A stretch of 5,000 bases of DNA. Source: CAYRTD01 sp964595055 (GTDB lineage Bacteria; Bacteroidota; Bacteroidia; Bacteroidales; GCA-2748055). Both the position numbers and the translations under genes were made by a program. The notes below the pieces were generated by a model. It was not told where the DNA came from, did not search any database, and saw only the letters and a program-made list of their open reading frames with translations. Positions 1 to 5,000 of the stretch are shown here, one piece after another. Location: contig CAZQOV010000180.1 of the NCBI GenBank assembly GCA_964595055.1, forward strand, positions 1 through 5,000. Reading direction: 5' to 3'. Each line of letters begins with the position of its first letter. Position 1 is the first letter of the stretch.

Positions 1-775
1 CATCTTCACTGGGATTTCGAAGTACAATCACCTGGCTTAGCCCATGAACGGTTGCGCTGTCTTTTTTTACGTGAATGGCGGTAGCTTCATCAATGCCGAC
101 CCCTATTTTGGAGGGATTTTCAAGAATGACCGCTATCAGGCGATTCAATCGCTGGCGGGCAATGAAATGCTGGTCAACAATTATGCTTTCGATGAGTCCG
201 AGGCCTTCTTCCAGAATCATATTATCGGCTTCTATGGTTTCGAAATAGCCCGTATAGACAGGATGTTTTTTCTGATCGCCGGTGATCATCAGCCGGCTCT
301 GGACTGCCGCACCGGCACTGGTGCCCGCAATCATTGTTCCATTCCGGTAGGCAGTATGGATGGCATCGAATACATTGGTATTTTTCACTGAGTCCATAAA
401 TCGTGCCTGTGCACCACCGGTAATATAGATCATGGCAGCATTTTCAAGTAATTCCAGTTGTTCTGCATCCAGTCCTTCTCTGCCGGATCTGAGTTCATAA
501 ATATTCTGAATACCCTGCTCCCGGAATTGTTTGGCTGCGTAATAAAATGAGGTATCGGGTTCGGAACTGGCCATGGGAAGTATAGCGATATAACCGGCGG
601 TATCCACACCGCTCAGCCGGATCATATCCTTCACCATTTCGGGGGGACGGCTGCCACCACCTATAATAAACAGATTACCGCGGGGTGCGGGTGTTTCTTC
701 AGTAGACGATTCCGGTTCGGTGGAGCAGGAAAAAGCGAAAATTAACGCGAAAATGAGGAGAAGATAGTTTTTCAT
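1..775 (-). CDS. cphB: Cyanophycinase-like S51 peptidase, predicted lipoprotein (C-terminus cut by window edge)
   Basis: Minus-strand reading frame open from ATG at 775 to the left edge, 258 codons visible; the family is usually about 270-290 residues, so only a short C-terminal piece is missing. Cyanophycinases are serine peptidases that cut the beta-Asp-Arg polymer cyanophycin into dipeptides. Seen here: ITGGAQAR at 118-125, the nucleophile motif GTSAGA at 151-156 (Ser153), DQHFIARQRLNRL at 201-213, and GIDEATA at 227-233. The spacing of Gln123, Ser153, Asp201-Gln202-His203, Arg207, Arg209 and Arg212 fits the pocket residues I recall for Synechocystis CphB, so the site looks intact. Residues 1-16 are a signal peptide ending at Cys17 (AFSC), followed by an acidic, Ser/Thr-rich stretch, which suggests a lipoprotein, possibly surface-exposed. 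No cyanophycin synthetase is visible in the window, so the substrate may be external cyanophycin or other isoaspartyl peptides. The symbol is by family only; secreted members are also called CphE. Confidence 0.9.
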   Translation of the reverse strand, partial: MKNYLLLIFALIFAFSCSTEPESSTEETPAPRGNLFIIGGGSRPPEMVKDMIRLSGVDTAGYIAILPMASSEPDTSFYYAAKQFREQGIQNIYELRSGREGLDAEQLELLENAAMIYITGGAQARFMDSVKNTNVFDAIHTAYRNGTMIAGTSAGAAVQSRLMITGDQKKHPVYTGYFETIEADNMILEEGLGLIESIIVDQHFIARQRLNRLIAVILENPSKIGVGIDEATAIHVKKDSATVHGLSQVIVLRNPSED

Positions 776-800
776 TGGGGGTTTTTATTGATTTACCTTT

Positions 801-832
801 GAAAACTATGTGACCCTTAATCGAAACGCAAA
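801..832 (-). promoter_or_regulatory. Bacteroidota-type promoter of the cyanophycinase gene
   Basis: Read on the minus strand, TTTG at 832-829 is followed after exactly 20 bases by TAGTTTTC at 808-801. The Bacteroidota primary sigma consensus is TTTG, 19-21 bases, TAnnTTTG, so only the last base of the -7 element departs. Transcription would start near 795-797, leaving a leader of about 20 bases before the ATG at 775. The leader is A-rich and has no Shine-Dalgarno sequence, as is usual in this phylum. Confidence 0.55.
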
Positions 833-837
833 CGATG

Positions 838-856
838 CCCGTTCCTGCGGAACGGG
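838..856. repeat. GC-rich perfect palindrome (8-bp arms, 3-base loop)
   Basis: CCCGTTCC at 838-845 and GGAACGGG at 849-856 are perfect inverted copies around the loop TGC, in otherwise AT-rich spacer DNA. It lies six bases upstream of the cyanophycinase -33 element. Neither strand has a T-run after it, so it is not a standard terminator. It could be a REP-like dispersed element or a regulator site; the sequence alone does not decide. Confidence 0.45.
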
Positions 857-990
857 GAGGTGGGGGAATTGTGAAACATCATTACTGCGGAAAATTAATT
901 TTTACCCTTGATATCTATTATCCTATTTTGGTTAGGTGATTCCCTGTTTCCTGTGAATAAAAGATTTCTATCGATATAAAGATTTCATCC

Positions 991-1152
991 TCAAAAAAAT
1001 GCTTTCATTCCCCGGTTAATAAACCAGGAATCAAAAGCATTAACCAAAAAAATAACCATAACACTGAAAACAACAGGAAATTCAACCTCACTGATGGTCT
1101 TCTCAGTCTTTCTTACTTTAAATAAACCCGAAGTTACAAACAGATAAGGCAT
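991..1152 (-). CDS. Possible 53-residue single-pass membrane microprotein, unrecognised
   Basis: Minus-strand frame from ATG at 1152 to TGA at 993-991, beginning 24 bases after the stop of the 105-residue protein gene. The translation has a basic middle segment (KVRKTEKT, about 12-19) and then a hydrophobic stretch at about 25-40 (FPVVFSVMVIFLVNAF) ending in WFINRGMKAFF. It would fit a small inner-membrane protein with a short tail. AAGG lies 9 bases and AGGA directly before the ATG. Against it: the start codon lies in the 3' arm of the hairpin at 1145-1166, and the last codons coincide with the terminator-like hairpin at 993-1041, whose T-run encodes the final Phe-Phe and part of the stop. 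I recognise no family. It may be a chance frame. Confidence 0.28.
   Translation of the reverse strand: MPYLFVTSGLFKVRKTEKTISEVEFPVVFSVMVIFLVNAFDSWFINRGMKAFF
993..1041 (-). terminator. Probable intrinsic terminator for minus-strand transcription
   Basis: On the minus strand an interrupted stem forms from AATGCTTT/AAAGCATT (998-1005 with 1034-1041), ATTCC/GGAAT (1007-1011 with 1027-1031) and GGTT/AACC (1014-1017 with 1022-1025), with a four-base loop. It is followed by seven T residues on the minus strand (999-993), two of which belong to the stem. It would end the transcript of the 105-residue protein gene, about 135 bases after that stop codon. It overlaps the end of the possible microprotein frame, so both cannot be ordinary. 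Confidence 0.5.
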
Positions 1153-1166
1153 TCCTGTATGCCTTA
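1145..1166 (-). terminator. Short hairpin just after the 105-residue protein gene (weak terminator candidate)
   Basis: TAAGGCAT at 1145-1152 and ATGCCTTA at 1159-1166 form a perfect 8-bp stem with a six-base loop, beginning 10 bases beyond the minus-strand stop. What follows on the minus strand (TCTGTTTG) is only partly T-rich, so termination would be weak. On the minus strand the loop reads ACAGGA, and the start codon of the possible 53-residue frame opens the 3' arm. Confidence 0.35.
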
Positions 1167-1176
1167 ATATTCACAC

Positions 1177-1494
1177 TCATGTGAGTAATAGCAACAAAAG
1201 AAGAACTACAATTACTGCACCGGCAGATATATAAATCCCATTTAACTGCTGAAACTTTTCTTTCATGGTCAAGACTTCATGACGAAGCCTTTCCTTCTCC
1301 GGTCCACTAAGACCGGGGATATCAAGATCCATGATATCGTTTAACCGTTTCATCATAACCTCAGCTTCTTCTTTTTCATGAGCTACTGAGGTAACTTCCA
1401 TAATATCCTTTTCAGATTTTTCTGCAAATAATTCCAATGGCTGAAATACTAAAAACAGAAATAATACACCTAAACCCAAAATATTTTTTTTCAT
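1177..1494 (-). CDS. Small envelope protein, signal peptide plus C-terminal membrane helix, function unknown
   Basis: Encodes 105 residues from ATG at 1494. An in-frame TTG at 1503 would add three residues, but starting at MKK gives a standard signal peptide. Residues 1-24 are a signal peptide (LFLFLVF core, likely cleavage after LFA). Residues 25-85 are highly charged and probably helical (KEEAEVMMKRLNDIMDLD, then GPEKERLRHEVLTMKEKF). Residues 87-104 are a strongly hydrophobic helix after the sequence NGIYISAGA, ending with one Thr. The architecture and the NG-(I/V)-Y-(I/L)-S-x-GA-hydrophobic tail match small uncharacterised proteins that I recall as widespread in Bacteroidota. The protein is likely anchored in the inner membrane with the charged part in the periplasm. 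Its role is unknown. It is divergent from the cation exporter gene, with 189 bases between the two start codons; I found no good promoter match for it. Confidence 0.8.
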   Translation of the reverse strand: MKKNILGLGVLFLFLVFQPLELFAEKSEKDIMEVTSVAHEKEEAEVMMKRLNDIMDLDIPGLSGPEKERLRHEVLTMKEKFQQLNGIYISAGAVIVVLLLLLLLT

Positions 1495-1643
1495 GTGAAT
1501 CAAATTTTAAAAATTACTTTTATCAGAGTTGCTCTCAATTGCCTAACAAAAGAAGGTATAAAGAGTTCTGTTGTTTGTCGATTTAAATCCAAATACGAAT
1601 TATTCTCCCGGTAGTAATAGTAGGTTCCTTAACAAAACTTTTT

Positions 1644-1657
1644 AACCTTTGAAGGTT
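1644..1657. promoter_or_regulatory. Candidate operator: perfect inverted repeat over the -33 element of the cation exporter promoter
   Basis: AACCTT and AAGGTT (1644-1649 and 1652-1657) are perfect inverted copies around the central TG. The TTTG of the -33 element (1648-1651) lies inside it, so a protein bound here would compete with RNA polymerase. A metal-sensing repressor would make sense for a metal exporter, but no regulator gene is visible and the inference rests on position only. Confidence 0.4.
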
Positions 1658-1679
1658 TATTTTCTTTTCTCTACCTTTG
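1648..1679 (+). promoter_or_regulatory. Bacteroidota consensus promoter of the cation exporter gene, giving a near-leaderless mRNA
   Basis: TTTG at 1648-1651, then exactly 20 bases, then TACCTTTG at 1672-1679: a full match to the Bacteroidota consensus TTTG, 19-21 bases, TAnnTTTG. The start codon is at 1684, only five bases after the -7 element. Transcription is expected to begin at about 1683-1686, so the message should begin at or within a few bases of the ATG. Confidence 0.7.
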
Positions 1680-1683
1680 TCCT

Positions 1684-2574
1684 ATGCCACATTCTCACGG
1701 TAATACGGAAATGGATCATAATAAAGCTTTTGCTTTTGGTATTGGTTTAAATGTCATCTTCGTTGCAGTTGAAGTGGTTTTCGGATTGCTTGCAAATTCA
1801 TCTGCATTACTGGCAGATGCAGGTCATAATGCCAGTGATGTATTAAGCCTGGTATTTGCTTGGTCGGCTGCCTGGCTGGCCACCCGCAAACCCAAAGGCA
1901 AATATACCTACGGCCTGAGAAAAACCACTATACTGGTTTCCATTTTAAACGCTTTCCTGCTTTTCGGTGCAGTCATAGCTATTGGCTGGGATGCCTTTAG
2001 CAAAATACAGGATCCGGAACCCGTCGCGGGAAACATGGTAATGATTGTCGCAGGAATTGGCGTGATCATCAATACTGCAACGGCCTTGCTATTTATGAAG
2101 GGGCAGAAGGGGGATTTGAATATCAGAGGTGCTTTTCTCCATATGTCAGCCGATGCAGGAGTTTCACTTGGAGTGGTAATTGCCGGATTAATTATTAAGC
2201 TAACCGGGAAATACTGGATAGACCCGTTGATGAGCTTTATTATAATTGCCGTAATCCTCTGGGGAACATGGCGATTATTTATCGATTCCATTGATCTAGC
2301 CCTCGATGCCGTTCCCAAAGATATCAATCTCGAAGAAGTCAGAGAATACCTCTTGTCAAAACCTGATGTGGAAGATATCCATGATCTACACATCTGGGCC
2401 ATGAGCACCACCTCAGTTGCCCTCACCGCACACCTTGTAATGCCCGATACAGAAAAAGATGATAAATTCATCTATGATCTTCAGTTTGAGCTCAGAGAAA
2501 AGTTTGGTATTGGGCACACCACGTTCCAGGTGGAGGACGAGCGAATTGAGGAGGATTGCGAACTGGATTGCTGA
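1684..2574 (+). CDS. Cation diffusion facilitator, CzcD/ZitB-type Zn2+ (heavy metal) exporter
   Basis: Encodes 296 residues, normal for the family. CDF proteins exchange cytoplasmic Zn2+ (or Cd2+, Co2+) for protons across the inner membrane as dimers. A short His-bearing N-terminus (His3, His5, His12) precedes six hydrophobic segments at about 16-37, 41-66, 82-101, 117-138, 151-171 and 179-200. The transport-site motifs are HNASD in TM2 (His48, Asp52) and HMSAD in TM5 (His153, Asp157); the 2-His/2-Asp set is typical of Zn-selective members. Residues 209-296 are the cytoplasmic metal-sensing domain, with DLHIWAMS at 234-241 and likely ligands His233, His250, His278 and Asp285. The protein ends in a Cys292/Cys296 pair, which could bind metal. 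I chose the start at 1684 for its CDF-like His-rich N-terminus; Met10 (1711) is an alternative if leaderless initiation fails. Zn is the likeliest substrate, but sequence cannot prove it. Confidence 0.93.
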   Translation: MPHSHGNTEMDHNKAFAFGIGLNVIFVAVEVVFGLLANSSALLADAGHNASDVLSLVFAWSAAWLATRKPKGKYTYGLRKTTILVSILNAFLLFGAVIAIGWDAFSKIQDPEPVAGNMVMIVAGIGVIINTATALLFMKGQKGDLNIRGAFLHMSADAGVSLGVVIAGLIIKLTGKYWIDPLMSFIIIAVILWGTWRLFIDSIDLALDAVPKDINLEEVREYLLSKPDVEDIHDLHIWAMSTTSVALTAHLVMPDTEKDDKFIYDLQFELREKFGIGHTTFQVEDERIEEDCELDC

Positions 2575-2575
2575 A

Positions 2576-2619
2576 GAAAAAACAAAAGATGAACTTTTGA
2601 TGAAATATGTGGTTTTTTC
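2576..2619 (+). terminator. Weak AT-rich hairpin after the cation exporter gene
   Basis: GAAAAAAC at 2576-2583 can pair with GTTTTTTC at 2612-2619, and AAAAG/CTTTT nest inside (2584-2588 with 2594-2598), just after the stop codon. The stem is almost all A-T and has a long unpaired segment, so it is a poor intrinsic terminator. Nothing better is seen before gltX. Confidence 0.2.
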
Positions 2620-2707
2620 GCTATTCTTGAATCCCCGGCGATGGGACATCGAAATTACATCATAATTACTTCCCTCATTCTCCCCTTCCCCAATCCCTAA
2701 CGTTTAT

Positions 2708-2715
2708 TATCTTTG
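2708..2715 (+). promoter_or_regulatory. -7 element of the probable gltX operon promoter
   Basis: TATCTTTG matches the Bacteroidota -7 consensus TAnnTTTG and lies 16 bases before the gltX ATG, giving a leader of about 10-13 A-rich bases with no Shine-Dalgarno sequence. The expected TTTG about 20 bases upstream is absent (the region is C/T-rich), so the -33 half is not supported. Confidence 0.5.
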
Positions 2716-2731
2716 CAAAAAATTAAAAACA

Positions 2732-4261
2732 ATGCCAAATGATCTAGTTCGCGTGCGTTTTGCACTAAGCCCCACCGGACCTTTGCATATTGGGGGACTC
2801 CGGACTGCTCTTTACAATTATTTATTTGCCCGGAAATACAATGGGACATTTATTCTCAGGATCGAAGATACCGATCAGCTGAGGTTTGTTCCGGGAGCTG
2901 AAGAATATATCCGGGAATCTTTAAAATGGTGTGGCATTGAGCCGGATGAAGGAGTAGAAAAAGGGGGTGACTATGCACCTTACCGTCAATCTGAAAGAAA
3001 AGAGCTCTACAAGGAACATGCCGAGAGCCTTGCTCTTTCCGGATATGCTTATTATGCTTTTGATACCCAGGAAGAACTGGATAAAATAAGATCTGAATAT
3101 GATAGCAGGGGAGAAACATTCCGTTATGATGCCAGTGTGCGGAATGGACTCCGAAACTCTCTTAATCTGCCGGTTGGTGAAGTTAAAAAACTTATTGATG
3201 AAGGAGTCCCCTATGTGATCCGGTTTAAATTCAATCCCGAGCAGAAAATTGTTATGAATGATATTGTAAGGGGTAAGGTTTCTGTTTTGAGTTCTACTCT
3301 CGACGATAAAGTCATATTCAAATCAGATGGAATGCCCACATACCACCTGGCAAATGTTGTTGACGATCATCTCATGAAGATCACCCATGTAATACGGGGT
3401 GAAGAATGGTTGCCTTCCCTTCCACTGCATGTAAGCCTTTACAGGGCGCTGGGCTGGGAAGACAGCATGCCACAGTTTGCCCATCTTCCGCTCATCCTTA
3501 AACCTACAGGTAAGGGTAAATTAAGTAAGAGAGATGGTGACAAAGGTGGCTTTCCTGTATTTCCCCTTGAATGGAGAGATCCTGAAAGTGGTGAGGTTTC
3601 GGCAGGATATCGTGAATCGGGATATTTTCCCGAGGCATGCCTGAATATACTTGCTCTTCTTGGCTGGAATCCTGGTGGTGAAAAGGAAATCTTCAGCCTT
3701 GACGAAATGGTGGAAGTATTCGAACTTTCAGATATAGGTAAGGCCGGAGCAAAATTTGATCCGGATAAAGCACGTTGGTTCAATCACAAGTACATGCAAA
3801 TCAAGGATGTTTCAAGTATTGCTGATAAATTCACCAAACTGCTTGAGGAAAAGAATATTGATGCAGAGCGTGATAAAGTGGAAAAAGTAGTTGAACTGGT
3901 AAGAGAAAGGGCTGATTTTATTTCTGATATCTGGGATAATGCCGATTTTTTCTTCATAGCCCCTGAAGAGTATGATAAAAAAACGGTTACAAAAAGATGG
4001 AAAGAGAATAGTCCCGGGATGATGAAAGAACTGATGGATGTACTCAACGGATGTGAACCTTTCAATTCAGAAAGCATGGAAAAAAAAGTCAAACCCTGGA
4101 TAGAAGAAAAGGAATACGGCATGGGTGCGGCAATGAACGCATTGCGACTCTGTCTCGTGGGTGCTTCTCGTGGTCCGGGAGTGTTTGATATTGCAGAAAT
4201 AATTGGAAAGGAAGAAACCCTTTCGAGAATAAAAAGGGCTATTGAAAAAATAGAAAAATAG
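2732..4261 (+). CDS. gltX: Glutamyl-tRNA synthetase
   Basis: Class Ic aminoacyl-tRNA synthetase that charges tRNA-Glu with glutamate using ATP, in the cytoplasm. It has 509 residues, the usual length in Bacteroidota. The Rossmann catalytic domain has the HIGH-type motif PLHIGG at 17-22 and the KMSKS-type loop KLSKR at 263-267; between them are RIEDTDQ (about 43-49), DDKV and PTYHLANVVDDHL, and HVIRGEEWLPS. The segment GFPVFPLEWRDPESGE after the KMSKS loop is a Bacteroidota-style insertion. Residues from about 340 on form the helical anticodon-binding domain, ending in a conserved-looking RGPGVFDIAEIIGKEETLSRI block. No Cys-based zinc site is present in the acceptor-binding domain, unlike E. 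coli. One oddity: the nearly invariant APSPTG motif reads ALSPTG, with Leu12 encoded by CTA. The stop is two bases before the next gene, suggesting an operon. Confidence 0.97.
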   Translation: MPNDLVRVRFALSPTGPLHIGGLRTALYNYLFARKYNGTFILRIEDTDQLRFVPGAEEYIRESLKWCGIEPDEGVEKGGDYAPYRQSERKELYKEHAESLALSGYAYYAFDTQEELDKIRSEYDSRGETFRYDASVRNGLRNSLNLPVGEVKKLIDEGVPYVIRFKFNPEQKIVMNDIVRGKVSVLSSTLDDKVIFKSDGMPTYHLANVVDDHLMKITHVIRGEEWLPSLPLHVSLYRALGWEDSMPQFAHLPLILKPTGKGKLSKRDGDKGGFPVFPLEWRDPESGEVSAGYRESGYFPEACLNILALLGWNPGGEKEIFSLDEMVEVFELSDIGKAGAKFDPDKARWFNHKYMQIKDVSSIADKFTKLLEEKNIDAERDKVEKVVELVRERADFISDIWDNADFFFIAPEEYDKKTVTKRWKENSPGMMKELMDVLNGCEPFNSESMEKKVKPWIEEKEYGMGAAMNALRLCLVGASRGPGVFDIAEIIGKEETLSRIKRAIEKIEK

Positions 4262-4263
4262 CT

Positions 4264-4938
4264 ATGCGACCAATCCCCGCTAATAATGATTATATAGACA
4301 TACATTCTCATCACAGTGATGTACATGAAGGTGTTTTTCGAATATACAATCTCTTTCTGCAGGACTTCCAGGAGAATACCGGTTATGAAGCAATTTCTGT
4401 CGGTCTTCATCCCTGGCACATCGATAATTACAATGATCCCGAAAATCTGGAAGCAACCCTGAACAGGGCTGTTAAAGAGAAAAATGTGATAGCAGTGGGA
4501 GAATGTGGTCTGGACAAAATCATAAAAGTCCCCCTGGAGAAGCAAAAAGATATCTTCATGAAACAGGTCAGAATTTCGGAAGAAAACGAGCTGCCTGTGA
4601 TCATTCATTGTGTAAAAGCTTATCAGGAACTCCTTGAAATTCGTAACAACACAAATGCACATCAGCCCTGGATATTACATGGCTTTAACAGCAGCGCACA
4701 ACTGGCAGGCGATATGATCAGTAAAGGGATTTATATTTCAGCAGGAACAAGGCTTTTGCATAGCCCTGAAAAGTGTCGTGAGGTCCTTAACGCTATTCCT
4801 GTAGAATTTCTTTTTATTGAAACGGATGATGATGAAGATATCAGGGAGATTTATGAGAAAGTCGCTAAGTGTATCAATATCAGCGTAAATGAACTAAAGG
4901 TTAACGTCTTTTATAATTTTAAAAAAGTATTTAAATGA
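4264..4938 (+). CDS. TatD-family metal-dependent hydrolase (putative DNase)
   Basis: Encodes 224 residues, a compact form common in Bacteroidota; E. coli TatD is about 260. TatD proteins are two-metal TIM-barrel enzymes, several with 3'-5' exonuclease activity or a DNA-repair or quality-control role. The metal ligands are in place: HSH at 14-16, Glu80 in AVGECGLD, His115 in VIIHC, His139 in ILHGF and Asp188 in FIETDDD. GLHPWH at 47-52 is the other family signature. Departures from classical TatD are Lys85 after GLD, where an aromatic residue is usual, and HCVKA where HxR is usual; I recall the same pattern in other Bacteroidota members, so it probably marks a subfamily. The start ATG is two bases after the gltX stop and the end overlaps the next gene by four bases, so translation is probably coupled. 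The true substrate is not known from sequence. Confidence 0.9.
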   Translation: MRPIPANNDYIDIHSHHSDVHEGVFRIYNLFLQDFQENTGYEAISVGLHPWHIDNYNDPENLEATLNRAVKEKNVIAVGECGLDKIIKVPLEKQKDIFMKQVRISEENELPVIIHCVKAYQELLEIRNNTNAHQPWILHGFNSSAQLAGDMISKGIYISAGTRLLHSPEKCREVLNAIPVEFLFIETDDDEDIREIYEKVAKCINISVNELKVNVFYNFKKVFK

Positions 4939-5000
4939 GGACCCCTGCCTGGCAAGAGAGAACAGAATTATTGTTGGGTAAAGAAGCACTGCAAAAACTT
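4935..5000 (+). CDS. tcdA: Probable tRNA threonylcarbamoyladenosine dehydratase, N-terminus only (cut by window edge)
   Basis: The frame starts at an ATG overlapping the TatD-family stop (ATGA) and stays open to the right edge, giving 22 residues. The piece PAWQERTELLLGKEALQKL resembles the start of ThiF/E1-like TcdA proteins (typically W-x-E-R-T-x-L-L-x-G, then helix, then a GxGxxG nucleotide site that would lie beyond the edge). TcdA adenylates and cyclises t6A at position 37 of ANN-decoding tRNAs to ct6A. The call rests on a short N-terminal match plus the four-base overlap with the upstream gene; another ThiF-family protein is the main alternative. Confidence 0.6.
   Translation, partial: MRTPAWQERTELLLGKEALQKL

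Larger units (their letters stand above)
776..1176. other. 400-base intergenic region between the cyanophycinase and the 105-residue protein gene
   Basis: No long reading frame is present. Going leftward on the minus strand it holds a short hairpin (1145-1166), a possible microprotein frame (991-1152), a hairpin with T-run (993-1041), a GC-rich palindrome (838-856) and a promoter (801-832). The stretch 857-990 shows only a 12-base AT palindrome at 891-902 and two copies of AAAGATTTC (960-968 and 978-986), 18 bases apart. I can assign no function to these. Confidence 0.6.

Noticed and set aside
44..391. Plus-strand 115-codon frame
   Set aside because: It lies antisense to the cyanophycinase gene, whose minus-strand translation carries all the family motifs; the plus frame shows none.
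794..801. TACCTTTG on the plus strand, a perfect -7 box
   Set aside because: No TTTG at the right distance upstream, and the only nearby ATG (808) is followed at once by TGA; no plus-strand gene follows.
871..939. Plus-strand GTG-started 22-codon frame
   Set aside because: Very short, no ribosome-binding sequence, no domain, and no neighbour on that strand to support it.
960..986. Two AAAGATTTC copies, 18 bases apart
   Set aside because: Only two short AT-rich copies; within chance for this composition and too few for an iteron or CRISPR-like array.
1501..1509. TAAAATTTG on the minus strand just before the 105-residue protein gene
   Set aside because: The spacer between TA and TTTG is three bases rather than two, and no TTTG lies about 20 bases upstream, so it is not a supported promoter.
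2459..2665. Plus-strand 68-codon frame overlapping the cation exporter end
   Set aside because: Mostly an out-of-frame reading of the exporter's C-terminal domain, with no recognisable features beyond it.
3784..4662. Minus-strand 292-codon frame across the gltX end and the TatD-family gene
   Set aside because: Long, but antisense to two motif-rich genes; its translation is Ser/Phe/Ile-rich with no recognisable domain, a shadow frame.

Overview
The window looks like an ordinary chromosomal segment of a Bacteroidota bacterium. The evidence is threefold. Promoter-like sites match the Bacteroidota pattern (TTTG, about 20 bases, then TAnnTTTG). Translation starts are A-rich or unled, with no clear Shine-Dalgarno sequence. 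The protein subfamilies are typical of the phylum: a signal-peptide plus C-terminal-helix small protein, a short TatD variant, and a glutamyl-tRNA synthetase with an insertion-rich Bacteroidota-type catalytic domain. I cannot place it below phylum level from this sequence.

Left part, minus strand (1-1494). A cyanophycinase-type S51 lipoprotein runs off the left edge and has a good promoter just upstream. Before it lies a 400-base gap (776-1176) with a GC-rich palindrome, a hairpin followed by a T-run that resembles a terminator, a short hairpin, and a possible 53-residue membrane microprotein whose two ends overlap those hairpins. Upstream of the gap is a 105-residue envelope protein of unknown function (signal peptide, charged middle, C-terminal hydrophobic helix).

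Middle (1495-2574). A 189-base divergent region carries a near-perfect Bacteroidota promoter for a plus-strand cation diffusion facilitator (probable Zn2+ exporter). The promoter sits so close to the ATG that the mRNA should be leaderless or nearly so. A perfect 6+6 inverted repeat covers the -33 element and is a candidate operator.

Right part, plus strand (2732-5000). gltX, a TatD-family metal-dependent hydrolase and the start of a probable tcdA (tRNA t6A37 cyclase) form a tight array, with a 2-base gap and then an ATGA overlap. This is probably one operon, at least partly concerned with tRNA charging and modification.

I see no CRISPR array, tRNA, rRNA, insertion sequence, phage gene or defence system. 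The points most worth following up are the Zn-exporter promoter/operator architecture, the microprotein/terminator conflict, and the exported cyanophycinase.
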